Shown here one piece after another: positions 20,958 through 29,281 of a DNA stretch of 64,000 nt. The stretch comes from Kiloniella laminariae DSM 19542 (GTDB taxonomy: Bacteria > Pseudomonadota > Alphaproteobacteria > Kiloniellales > Kiloniellaceae). Position numbers and translations under genes: made by a program. The notes beneath the pieces are model-generated. The model was given only the letters and a program-made list of their open reading frames with translations. It was not told the DNA's origin and ran no database searches. The first letter of the stretch is position 1, and every line of letters begins with the position of its first letter. The stretch lies in contig NZ_KB893167.1 of the NCBI RefSeq assembly GCF_000374005.1, positions 109,529 through 173,528 on the forward strand, read 5' to 3'.

Positions 20958-21725
20958 ATGACTGAGGGCTCTTTGTCCCTGGATATTCCGGCTTCTTTTA
21001 CCCTGCATGCCAGAGAAGAAGTCGGAAGCACCAATGATGAAGTTCGCCTCCTTGCCGAAACAGGGGCCCAGGATCGCACAGTCGTCTGGGCCCTTCGTCA
21101 ATCTGCGGGGCGGGGACGACAGGGGCGAACCTGGGTCAGTCCAGAGGGAAATCTTTATTTTTCACTTTTACTGCGCCCCGATGTTCCAATTGCAGAGGCG
21201 GCCAATCTCAGCTTTGTTGCGGCTCTGGCTCTGGCGGATGCGATCAGGCAGTTAAATCCGGCAATCTCTCCGAGCTTGAAATGGCCGAACGATGTTCTTA
21301 TTTCGAACAAGAAGGTGTCCGGTATTCTGCTTGAAAGTAAATCGACAACAGCGGGCACGCTGGATTTTCTGATTATGGGGATTGGCGTGAACATCCAGGC
21401 TTATCCCGATGATGCCCGTTATCCGGCGACATCTCTGGTTGAACAGGGCGCGCGGCAAGATCTGCTTCCCGGAGAACTGCTGGAAGCTTTCCTTAATAGC
21501 TTTGACCCTTGGTACAAAGTGTGGAAGAAAGACGGTTTCACTGCCATCCGGTCTGCCTGGCTCGATCAGGCTCACGGAATTGGCAAGACCATTTATGTTC
21601 GCCTGCCGCATCAGACACTTTCGGGGCGGTTTGTTACAATAGACAAGGACGGGGCTCTGGATCTGGAGCTTGATAGTGGTGAACAGTGTCTGGTCACTGC
21701 CGGTGACGTCTTTTTTGCTTCTTAG
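20958..21725 (+). CDS. birA: Biotin--[acetyl-CoA-carboxylase] ligase
   Basis: BirA activates biotin with ATP and attaches it to carboxylase carrier proteins such as AccB. The 255-residue protein contains the adenylate-binding loop GRGRQGR (51-57), preceded by ST-N in EEVGSTNDEV, and the lysine of SLKWPNDVLISNKKVSGIL. It lacks the N-terminal helix-turn-helix of E. coli BirA, so it is a ligase only and not a biotin-operon repressor. A C-terminal beta domain is present. Lying between nuoN and coaX is a common alphaproteobacterial arrangement. Confidence 0.95.
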   Translation: MTEGSLSLDIPASFTLHAREEVGSTNDEVRLLAETGAQDRTVVWALRQSAGRGRQGRTWVSPEGNLYFSLLLRPDVPIAEAANLSFVAALALADAIRQLNPAISPSLKWPNDVLISNKKVSGILLESKSTTAGTLDFLIMGIGVNIQAYPDDARYPATSLVEQGARQDLLPGELLEAFLNSFDPWYKVWKKDGFTAIRSAWLDQAHGIGKTIYVRLPHQTLSGRFVTIDKDGALDLELDSGEQCLVTAGDVFFAS

Positions 21726-21739
21726 GATCTATAGGCAAA

Positions 21740-22525
21740 ATGCTGCTTGTGATTGATTCAGGGAATACCAATGTCGTTTTTGCCATTTACGAAGGGCAAG
21801 AACAGAAGGGCTGTTGGCGGGCCACCAGTGACAGCAAGAAAACGGCAGACGAATATGCTGTCTGGTTGACCCAGCTTATGGCACTGAAAGGTCTGGTTCC
21901 GAGTGACATTACGGGCAGTATTCTGGCAAACGTGGTGCCGGCTTCGACCTATAACCTAACACGGCTGTGCGAGATCTATTTCAATTCGACTCCCCTTTTG
22001 GTGGAGCTGGGGAAAATTGACCTTGGGCTGACGATCAGAATTGATCACCCGGAACAGGCAGGGGCGGACCGTCTGGTGAATGCTGTTGCAGGTTATCAGA
22101 GATATGGTGGTAATCTGATCCTGATTGATTTCGGGACAGCGACTACATTTGATATTGTCGGTGACGATGGCGCTTATGAGGGCGGTGTTATTGCCCCGGG
22201 GGTCAATCTTTCGGTTGAGGCGCTCTATATGGCTTCGGCCAAGCTGCCGCGAATTGATATACGTCGTCCAAAAAACATTATTGGCAAAGCAACCATTCCT
22301 GCCATGGAATCCGGTATATTCTGGGGATATATCAGTATGGTAGAGGGCATGGTTAAACGCATTCGTGAAGAATATGGCGCCCCGATGCAGGTTGTGGCAA
22401 CCGGCGGTCTGGCCCAGCTATTTACAGCAGCTACAGAAGTTATTGATCATCTTGATAAAGATGTGACACTCCGCGGGCTTATTTCCATCTATGAACTGAA
22501 TACCCGGGATAAAAAAGTTAGGTAA
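21740..22525 (+). CDS. coaX: Type III pantothenate kinase
   Basis: CoaX phosphorylates pantothenate in the first committed step of coenzyme A synthesis. Family motifs are visible: the N-terminal phosphate loop DSGNTN (6-11), GADR with the likely catalytic base D110, and DFGTATTFD (130-138). The 261-residue length is typical. Type III kinases are not feedback-inhibited by CoA and need a monovalent cation; that is family knowledge. The gene lies 14 bases after birA, and rnj follows after five bases. Confidence 0.96.
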   Translation: MLLVIDSGNTNVVFAIYEGQEQKGCWRATSDSKKTADEYAVWLTQLMALKGLVPSDITGSILANVVPASTYNLTRLCEIYFNSTPLLVELGKIDLGLTIRIDHPEQAGADRLVNAVAGYQRYGGNLILIDFGTATTFDIVGDDGAYEGGVIAPGVNLSVEALYMASAKLPRIDIRRPKNIIGKATIPAMESGIFWGYISMVEGMVKRIREEYGAPMQVVATGGLAQLFTAATEVIDHLDKDVTLRGLISIYELNTRDKKVR

Positions 22526-22530
22526 AGTAT

Positions 22531-24216
22531 ATGAGTAAACCAGTAGTCCCTAAAGGCGACGAACTGTTGTTTTTACCGCTTGGCGGAACCGGCGAGATCG
22601 GTATGAATCTCAATCTCTATGGGCATAACGGCAAGTGGTTGATGGTTGATCTGGGAATTTCCTTTGCCGACGGGGCAAGGCTTCCCGGGGTTGATGTCAT
22701 CATGCCTGATCCCTCGTTTATTGAAGACCAGCGCGAAAATCTGGTTGGGCTGGTTCTGACCCACGCCCATGAAGACCACATCGGGGCCATTCCCCATCTC
22801 TGGGCTGAACTGCGTTGTCCGATCTTTGCCACGCCTTTCACCAAGACTATGGTCTATTCCAAACTGGTGGAAGCGGGGCTGGAAGATCAGGCCGAGATTA
22901 CGGTGATCCCGGTTGGGGGCTCCTTTAAAGCGGGCCCGTTCGAGGTGGAAATGATTTCCATGACTCACTCGATCCCCGAACCTTCTGCCCTTCTGATCAC
23001 GACCCCGGCAGGTAAAATATTCCATTCCGGCGACTGGAAGTTTGATCCTGATCCTTTGGTTGGACCTGATTTTGATCAGAAACGCTTGGAATCCCTGGCG
23101 GATGAAAATATTCTGGCGATGATCAGTGACTCGACCAATGTCATGTCATCCAGTGAAGTTGGCTCGGAATCTTCGGTTCGTACCGGACTGGTCGAGGTTA
23201 TCTCGAAGCAGCGGAACCGGGTGCTGGTTACCTGTTTTGCCAGTAACGTGGCACGGGTTGCTTCGGTTATGAAAGCCGCGCAGGAATGCGGACGACGGGT
23301 TGTGCTTATGGGACGTTCCATGCAGCGGATCTATGCTGCTGCGCGCGAAAATGGCTATCTGCTCGATATGCCTCCTCTCTTGTCTGAAGAGGAATTCTCC
23401 TACACACCCCGTGACGAGGTACTGATCCTCTGTACCGGAAGTCAGGGAGAGCCGCGGGCAGCCCTGACCCGTCTGGCCAGAGATGAATTCAAGAATGTAC
23501 ATGTAGACGCAGAAGATACGGTGATCTTTTCCTCGCGGATTATTCCGGGCAACGAGACAACGATCTTTAATATTCACAACACCCTGGCAGCAAAAGGCGT
23601 GAAAATAATCACCGACCGGGATGCGCACGTTCACGTTTCGGGACACCCCGGGCGAGATGAGGTGAAGAAACTTTATCAGTGGGTCAAGCCCCAGATCTCC
23701 ATTCCGGTTCATGGCGAGGCCCGGCATCTGCACGAACACGCCAAACTTGCCGGTGAATGTGGGGTGAAAACCCAGATCGTTGCCCAAAACGGTGATCTTA
23801 TCCGCCTTGCGCCCGGAAAGCCGGACAAGGTTGATGATGTACACAGTGGCCTGCTGGCAATCGAGGGCGACCGCCTGGTGCCGATTGATAGTCCGATCAT
23901 CAAAAGCCGCCAGAAAATGATGTATAACGGCGCCGCCATGATTACTCTGGTGATTGATGAGGACGGAAAGCTGGCAGCAATGCCTGATGTGAGCATTCAG
24001 GGCGTTGTTGATAGCGAAGATGAGCCCGATGAGTACAAGGATATTGTTATTGCTGTACGCAATGGCGTCCGGCTTTTGAAAAAAACAGAGATGAAGCGAG
24101 ATGAGCTGGTTCGTGAAGTTGCGGTTCGGGCCTTGCGCCGTCACTGCAACAAGGTTTTTTCCAAGAAGCCGGTTACAGATGTTCATATTGTCCGCCTGAC
24201 GGATTATTTTGAATAA
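22531..24216 (+). CDS. rnj: Ribonuclease J
   Basis: RNase J is a metallo-beta-lactamase/beta-CASP ribonuclease with endonuclease and 5'-3' exonuclease activity on RNA. The zinc motif HAHEDH is at 78-83, with further ligands in MTHSIPE, HSGDWKFD and the beta-CASP motifs ISDSTN, the region around CTGSQGEPRA and HVSGHPGRDE. The length is 561 residues, with a C-terminal domain. Alphaproteobacteria often have RNase J in addition to RNase E. It is in line with coaX and mce. Confidence 0.96.
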   Translation: MSKPVVPKGDELLFLPLGGTGEIGMNLNLYGHNGKWLMVDLGISFADGARLPGVDVIMPDPSFIEDQRENLVGLVLTHAHEDHIGAIPHLWAELRCPIFATPFTKTMVYSKLVEAGLEDQAEITVIPVGGSFKAGPFEVEMISMTHSIPEPSALLITTPAGKIFHSGDWKFDPDPLVGPDFDQKRLESLADENILAMISDSTNVMSSSEVGSESSVRTGLVEVISKQRNRVLVTCFASNVARVASVMKAAQECGRRVVLMGRSMQRIYAAARENGYLLDMPPLLSEEEFSYTPRDEVLILCTGSQGEPRAALTRLARDEFKNVHVDAEDTVIFSSRIIPGNETTIFNIHNTLAAKGVKIITDRDAHVHVSGHPGRDEVKKLYQWVKPQISIPVHGEARHLHEHAKLAGECGVKTQIVAQNGDLIRLAPGKPDKVDDVHSGLLAIEGDRLVPIDSPIIKSRQKMMYNGAAMITLVIDEDGKLAAMPDVSIQGVVDSEDEPDEYKDIVIAVRNGVRLLKKTEMKRDELVREVAVRALRRHCNKVFSKKPVTDVHIVRLTDYFE

Positions 24217-24258
24217 CTGGACCAGAGCTTTAACGTAGATAGGGGAGGATGATCTGTC

Positions 24259-24663
24259 ATGATCGGACGGTTAAACCATGTCGCGATTGCTGTGCCGGAT
24301 CTGGAGGCTGCAATCGCCCAGTACCGGGATGGTCTGGGGGCAAAAGTTACAGAGGCAACAGATCAGCCGGCTCACGGTGTGACAGTGGTGTTCATTGAGC
24401 TGCCCAATACAAAAATTGAACTGCTCTATCCCCTGGGTGAAAACTCTCCTATTCGCAATTTTCTGGAGAAAAATCCTTCAGGAGGTATTCATCACATCTG
24501 TTATGAGGTGGATGATATTCTGGTCGCGCGCGACAAGCTCAAGGCTGAAGGAGCCCGGATATTAGGGGATGGGGAGCCGAAGATCGGGGCCCACAACAAG
24601 CCCGTGCTTTTTCTACACCCTAAAGATTTCTTTGGCACCCTGATTGAACTCGAGCAGTGCTGA
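24259..24663 (+). CDS. mce: Methylmalonyl-CoA epimerase
   Basis: This enzyme interconverts (2S)- and (2R)-methylmalonyl-CoA, linking propionyl-CoA carboxylation to methylmalonyl-CoA mutase and the TCA cycle. The 134-residue protein has two glyoxalase/VOC half-repeats. Likely metal ligands are H7 (LNHVAIAVPD), H79 (GGIHHICYEVDD) and E130 (GTLIELEQ). The motif TKIELLYPLGENSPI is typical of the epimerase rather than of glyoxalase I. A GGGGAGGA sequence lies before the ATG. Confidence 0.94.
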   Translation: MIGRLNHVAIAVPDLEAAIAQYRDGLGAKVTEATDQPAHGVTVVFIELPNTKIELLYPLGENSPIRNFLEKNPSGGIHHICYEVDDILVARDKLKAEGARILGDGEPKIGAHNKPVLFLHPKDFFGTLIELEQC

Positions 24664-24722
24664 TGACCCTGTTTTCCTGATTTTTTCGGATTTTTCTGAT
24701 ACTTTTCTTGCAAGGACATACG

Positions 24723-24968
24723 ATGAACTGGGTAACCGGTATGCTTGTATATGTTATCATCTGGTGGCTGATTTTCTTTATGGCCCTGCCTTTTGGGGTG
24801 AAACCTACGGAAAACCCTGGTGTTGGCCATGAGCCTTCTGCTCCGGCAAATCCGATGCTGTTGAAAAAAGCCCTGATCACCAGTGTGATTGCCGCTGTGC
24901 TCTGGGGTGTCGCCTATTACGTAATTACCAACAAGCTGATCACTATCGGCGAAGCGGACTTCGGCTGA
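24723..24968 (+). CDS. DUF1467-family small membrane protein
   Basis: The 81-residue protein has two predicted membrane helices, at about 5-25 (MLVYVIIWWLIFFMALPFGV) and 53-71 (LITSVIAAVLWGVAYYVI). Between them is a short polar loop with KPTENPGVGHEPSAPANP. This matches the small DUF1467 proteins that sit after mce in many alphaproteobacteria. The function is unknown. The start at 24723 has AAGGA six bases upstream; a longer frame from 24708 begins at a weaker codon. A terminator follows at 25032. Confidence 0.85.
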   Translation: MNWVTGMLVYVIIWWLIFFMALPFGVKPTENPGVGHEPSAPANPMLLKKALITSVIAAVLWGVAYYVITNKLITIGEADFG

Positions 24969-25031
24969 AATCCTCTCAGGGAACCCGATTTGTTGAGGGA
25001 AGGGATAAGATAACTTCTTTCTATATAATCT

Positions 25032-25067
25032 GCCTGTGGGTATTCTTTAGCCACAGGCATTTTTTTA
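25032..25067 (+). terminator. Rho-independent terminator ending the nuo-birA-rnj-mce run
   Basis: GCCTGTGG (25032-25039) pairs with CCACAGGC (25051-25058) around an 11-nt loop and is followed by ATTTTTTT. It lies 63 bases after the DUF1467 gene. A TATAAT at 25024-25029 just before it has no convincing -35. Confidence 0.88.
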
Positions 25068-25100
25068 TGCCTCCTGCAACAGTGGCTGAAAAGGTGGCTG

Positions 25101-25553
25101 ATGAGAATGAACTATAGAAACTCTATCCGTAAAGTAATCCTGGCTGGCCCGGTCTTGGTGGGAACAACTTTTCTGCTTTCCCCGGGGATTGCGGATGAGC
25201 AGGCTGGTCTTATCCGGATTACACGGCAGGATTGCCAGCATCTTGTTGCCCATGTGCCTGCCGATGATGTGGCCTATACACCGGGTGTCACGGCACGGGG
25301 CGAGAAAGTCGTTCCTGCAGATCTAAATGCCCAGACCATCACCTTGCCTGAAGTTATTCGTATTCCTATTACAGTAGATCTGTTTAACCGCTTTAATATT
25401 CCTGCCAACCCAAACAACTTTGAAGCAGAAGCCGAGATAGGTGTGGTTGAGGTTCATAAAGACGGTACAGCATTGTTCAATGGAACACCCTTGCAGAGCG
25501 CTGAGCAGCGTGAGTTATCCATTAAATGCCAGGAAATTCTGAAATCCCCTTAA
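25101..25553 (+). CDS. Uncharacterised exported protein
   Basis: The 150-residue product begins with a basic stretch and a hydrophobic core (RKVILAGPVLVGTTFLLSPG) followed by ADEQAG, a probable Sec signal peptide with cleavage around residue 31. The mature part has two cysteines (DCQHLVAHVPADDVAYTPGV and IKCQEIL) that could form a disulfide, and an alternating beta-like pattern around ITLPEVIRIPITVDL. Similar small exported proteins occur near proS in other Rhodospirillales as I recall, but no function is known to me. ATG 25107 is an alternative start. Confidence 0.75.
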   Translation: MRMNYRNSIRKVILAGPVLVGTTFLLSPGIADEQAGLIRITRQDCQHLVAHVPADDVAYTPGVTARGEKVVPADLNAQTITLPEVIRIPITVDLFNRFNIPANPNNFEAEAEIGVVEVHKDGTALFNGTPLQSAEQRELSIKCQEILKSP

Positions 25554-25770
25554 TGTTTTAGGTTTTATATAATCCTTAATATGTTGATATTTAACTGAAT
25601 GTCTCCAGTCTTTAGCTGTTTTCATGACGGTTGCTTCCGAGATTTTTACCGCGTCAATGGCATGGACAATCATCTTTTGATCCCATATACATGTGCACCA
25701 TATCAAACGGCTGAAAAGCTGATCCGACTGCCGTATCGACTGTATCTCTATAACGCTCCAGGAAACTGAA

Positions 25771-27090
25771 ATGCGCCTTTCCGCTTATTTCCTTCCCACG
25801 CTGAAGGAAAACCCCACCGAGGCACAGATTGTCTCACACCGCTTTATGCTTCGTGCCGGGATGATCCGACAGGCGACATCCGGGATTTATTCCTGGCTGC
25901 CGTTGGGACTGAAAGTCCTCCGCAATGTTGAGCGGATTATTCGGGAAGAGCAGAACCGTGCCGGGGCGCAGGAAGTGCTGATGCCAACGATCCAGCCTGC
26001 TGATCTCTGGCGGAAATCCGGTCGGTATGATGACTATGGCAAAGAGATGTTGCGGATCAAGGATCGCCATGACCGTGATATGCTCTATGGGCCAACCAAT
26101 GAGGAAATGATCACAGAGATTTTTGGCAACGCGGTCAAAAGTTACAAGGACCTGCCAAAGAACCTCTATCACATACAGTGGAAGTTCCGCGACGAGGTTC
26201 GCCCTCGTTTTGGTGTGATGCGTGGGCGTGAATTCCTGATGAAGGACGCCTATTCGTTTGATATCGATTTCGAGAATTCCAAGGCAGCTTATAACCGCAT
26301 GTTTGTTTCCTATCTGCGGACCTTTGAGCGCCTGGGGCTGCGCGCCATTCCCATGGCAGCAGATACGGGACCTATCGGTGGAGAACTGAGCCATGAATTT
26401 ATTATCCTGGCCGATACTGGTGAGTCTGAAGTCTTCTGTCACGCTGACTTCCTGACCAAAGCCTCTCCTTCTGCTGATGTCGATTACAACGGCGATCTTC
26501 AGTCGATTGTTGATGACTGGACCAGTATCTATGCTGCGACTGATGAAATCTATGTTCAGTCCGAGTTTGAAAGCTCGGTCCCTGAAGACAAACGCATGCA
26601 GTGCCGGGGCATTGAAGTCGGGCACATCTTTCATTTCGGCACCAAGTATTCCGAACCAATGGGCGCCTATGTTCTGAACAAGGACGGCGAAAATGTGCCA
26701 GTCTTTATGGGGTCTTATGGTATTGGGGTTTCCCGTCTTCTCGGGGCGATTATTGAAGCCAGCCACGATGAAAATGGTATCATCTGGCCCGAAGCAATTG
26801 CACCTTACAAGGTTGGTCTGATCAACCTCAAGGCAGGCGATGCAGACTGTGCCAAGGCTTGTGATGATCTCTATAACCGTTTCAATGCGGCCGGGATTGA
26901 AGTTCTTTACGATGATCGAGATACCTCTGCCGGGGCCAAATTCAAGGATATGGATCTGATCGGTCTGCCATGGCAGCTGGTTATTGGTCCCCGCGGCCTT
27001 AAAAATGGCACAGTTGAGTTGAAAAATCGGGCCAGTGGTGAAAAAGAAGAGCTGTCACTGGATGCTGCTTTGAACAAACTGGGCCTGTAG
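25771..27090 (+). CDS. proS: Prolyl-tRNA synthetase (short alphaproteobacterial type)
   Basis: ProRS charges tRNA-Pro. Class II motif 2 is [17 protein letters not shown] and motif 3 is [14 protein letters not shown]. The 439-residue protein passes from the catalytic domain to the anticodon-binding domain ([10 protein letters not shown] onward) without the roughly 180-residue INS editing domain of the E. coli enzyme. This matches the alphaproteobacterial form, which depends on separate proteins to clear Ala-tRNA-Pro. It is followed by lolC after 30 bases. Confidence 0.97.
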   Translation: MRLSAYFLPTLKENPTEAQIVSHRFMLRAGMIRQATSGIYSWLPLGLKVLRNVERIIREEQNRAGAQEVLMPTIQPADLWRKSGRYDDYGKEMLRIKDRHDRDMLYGPTNEEMITEIFGNAVKSYKDLPKNLYHIQWKFRDEVRPRFGVMRGREFLMKDAYSFDIDFENSKAAYNRMFVSYLRTFERLGLRAIPMAADTGPIGGELSHEFIILADTGESEVFCHADFLTKASPSADVDYNGDLQSIVDDWTSIYAATDEIYVQSEFESSVPEDKRMQCRGIEVGHIFHFGTKYSEPMGAYVLNKDGENVPVFMGSYGIGVSRLLGAIIEASHDENGIIWPEAIAPYKVGLINLKAGDADCAKACDDLYNRFNAAGIEVLYDDRDTSAGAKFKDMDLIGLPWQLVIGPRGLKNGTVELKNRASGEKEELSLDAALNKLGL

Positions 27091-27120
27091 GTCACGACGA
27101 GACGGGAAGAGGGGGAAGTA

Positions 27121-28368
27121 ATGGTTTTTGGTGCCTTTGAACGCATGGTGGCCTGGCGCTACCTCCGTTCCCGTCGCAAGGAAGGTTTTATCTCTGTCAT
27201 CGCGGGCTTCTCGCTTGTCGGGATTGCTCTGGGTGTTGCTACGCTGATTATTGTCATGGCAGTGATGAACGGGTTTCGTCAGGAACTGCTGGGGCGCATC
27301 CTCGGAATTAATGGTCACCTGGCTGTTACGGCCATTGAAGGTGAGCTGGTCGACTACAAGACAATTGCAGAGCGCATTGCAGCGATATCCGGTGTTGCCA
27401 GTGCCACGCCCCAGGTACAGGGGCAGGTTATGGTGACGGCACAAGGAACCGCAACCGGTGGTCTGATCCGTGGAATGGCCAATGAAGACCTCAAGGCCCG
27501 CAAGCTGATTTCGGAGAAAATCGTCGGTGGTACCCTGGACGATTTTGTCGGGGACGATGCGGTTGTTATTGGTGCACGGTTGGCTCAAAATCTGGGGCTG
27601 AGCGTTGGAGACAGCGTCACACTGGTCTCTCCTAACAGCTCCATTACGGTCTTTGGCTCCATACCGCGTTTGAAAGCCTATACCATTGTCGCCCTGTTTG
27701 ATGTGGGAATGTACGAGTACGACAGCAGCTTTATCTATATGCCGCTTGAGGCGGCGCAGATCTTTTTTGAGCTGCCGGATCAGGTGAATACCATCGAAGT
27801 TTTTGTCGATGATGTCGAGCAGACAACAGCTGTCCGGCGGGAAATCCACAATGATATCGGTTATGGGATCATCACGCGGGACTGGCAGCAGAACAACGCA
27901 AGTTTTTTCAATGCGATCCAGGTAGAGCGCAATGTGATGTTCCTGATCCTGTCGCTGATTATCCTGGTCGCAGTGTTTAATATCGTTTCCGGCCAGATCA
28001 TGCTGGTCAAGGACAAGGGACGTGATATTGCGATCCTTCGGACCATGGGGGCCACCAGTGGTATGGTCCTGCGCATTTTCTTCCTCAGCGGAGCTTCGAT
28101 CGGTGTGTTTGGTACCTTGATTGGCTTTATTCTTGGTCTGTCGTTTTCTTCAAACATCGAGAGCATTCGTCAATGGCTTGAAGGTCTTTCGGGAACCAAC
28201 CTGTTTGATGACGAGATTTATTTCCTCTCCAAGCTTCCGGCCATTGTCGATAGCGGAGAGGTGATTCAGATTGTTGGGATGGCTTTGTTTTTCTCGGTTC
28301 TTGCGCCCATTTTTCCCGCCTGGCGTGCCGCACGTCTCGATCCGGTAGAGGCCATTCGCTATGAGTAA
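27121..28368 (+). CDS. lolC: Lipoprotein-releasing system permease, LolC/LolE family
   Basis: This is the membrane part of the exporter that extracts outer-membrane lipoproteins from the inner membrane for LolA. The 415-residue protein has an N-terminal helix ([29 protein letters not shown] region), a periplasmic domain of about 210 residues and three C-terminal helices ([20 protein letters not shown] and two more). Only one LolC/E-type permease is adjacent to lolD, so the transporter may contain two copies of it, as proposed for LolF-type systems. It overlaps lolD by 8 bases. Confidence 0.94.
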   Translation: MVFGAFERMVAWRYLRSRRKEGFISVIAGFSLVGIALGVATLIIVMAVMNGFRQELLGRILGINGHLAVTAIEGELVDYKTIAERIAAISGVASATPQVQGQVMVTAQGTATGGLIRGMANEDLKARKLISEKIVGGTLDDFVGDDAVVIGARLAQNLGLSVGDSVTLVSPNSSITVFGSIPRLKAYTIVALFDVGMYEYDSSFIYMPLEAAQIFFELPDQVNTIEVFVDDVEQTTAVRREIHNDIGYGIITRDWQQNNASFFNAIQVERNVMFLILSLIILVAVFNIVSGQIMLVKDKGRDIAILRTMGATSGMVLRIFFLSGASIGVFGTLIGFILGLSFSSNIESIRQWLEGLSGTNLFDDEIYFLSKLPAIVDSGEVIQIVGMALFFSVLAPIFPAWRAARLDPVEAIRYE

Positions 28369-29041
28369 TTCAATGAAGGGGCTCTCTCTTGCCTCCGTGA
28401 GCAAAACCTATCGTCAAGGCACAAATGAACTTCACGTGCTTAACGATGTCAGTTTTGACATCAAGCCGGGTGAACTGGTTGCGCTCATCGGACCTTCCGG
28501 CGCAGGTAAATCAACCATGCTGCATATCGCCGGATTGCTGGAGAAACCGGACAGCGGAGATATTCTGGTTAACGGAGAGTCTTCTGCCCGGCTGAATGAT
28601 AAAAAAAGAACTGCTCTGCGTCGTGATACCATTGGCTTTGTCTACCAGTATCATCACCTGCTACCCGAATTCTCGGCAGTGGAAAACGTGATACTGCCGC
28701 AGATGATCACGGGGCTGTCCCGTAAAGAAGCACAGGACCGGGCCGTTGACCTGCTCACGACCGTTGGTTTGGCTGATCGTGTCACACATCGCCCGGCAGA
28801 GCTTTCTGGTGGGGAACAGCAGCGTGTGGCGATCGCCCGGGCGCTGGCCAATGCGCCGTCGGTTTTGCTTGCGGATGAACCCACTGGAAACCTTGATCCT
28901 GAAACTGCGAACAAGGTCTTTGATCTGTTGCTCAATCTGGTCCGCTCTGTTGGCTTGACGGCCCTGATCGCCACCCATAACCACGAGTTGGCGAAACGTA
29001 TGGACAGGGTACTTCATTTTGAAGGTGGTAAAATCTGCTGA
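28361..29041 (+). CDS. lolD: Lipoprotein-releasing system ATP-binding protein LolD
   Basis: LolD hydrolyses ATP to drive lipoprotein release. The 226-residue ABC protein has Walker [10 protein letters not shown] (44-52), the Q-loop in [17 protein letters not shown], the ABC signature LSGGEQQ (148-154), Walker B VLLADE (168-173) and the switch histidine in IATHNHEL. The ATG at 28361 overlaps the lolC stop, indicating coupled translation; ATG 28373 is an alternative. Confidence 0.95.
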   Translation: MSNSMKGLSLASVSKTYRQGTNELHVLNDVSFDIKPGELVALIGPSGAGKSTMLHIAGLLEKPDSGDILVNGESSARLNDKKRTALRRDTIGFVYQYHHLLPEFSAVENVILPQMITGLSRKEAQDRAVDLLTTVGLADRVTHRPAELSGGEQQRVAIARALANAPSVLLADEPTGNLDPETANKVFDLLLNLVRSVGLTALIATHNHELAKRMDRVLHFEGGKIC

Positions 29042-29087
29042 TAATTCTGAGAAAATCTCTGTAACGCATTATTTTATAATTACTTTT

Positions 29088-29121
29088 AAAAAGTTCGCCG
29101 GAAAATTCGGCGAACTTTTTT
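29088..29121 (+). terminator. Rho-independent terminator after lolD
   Basis: AAAAAGTTCGCCG (29088-29100) pairs with CGGCGAACTTTTT (29108-29120) around GAAAATT, followed by further T. It separates lolCD from dnaE, so dnaE needs its own promoter in 29122-29281, where I see no clear boxes. Confidence 0.92.
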
Positions 29122-29281
29122 CTTGATTTGATAAATGCTTTTATTGGTTCCTTCCTTGGCGCGGGCTGAGGAAACAGGTATCAATGGGTCGGAAAATGCA
29201 AAAATAAATATCAATCAGCCCCGGACATATTATTTCGATGTCCAGGCGGAATTGATGGGGATGATTTGTTGAGGTTGGTTT

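Noticed and set aside
25024..25029. Perfect TATAAT before the terminator at 25032
   Set aside because: No -35 box at acceptable spacing; the nearest TTGAGG is 25 bases away.
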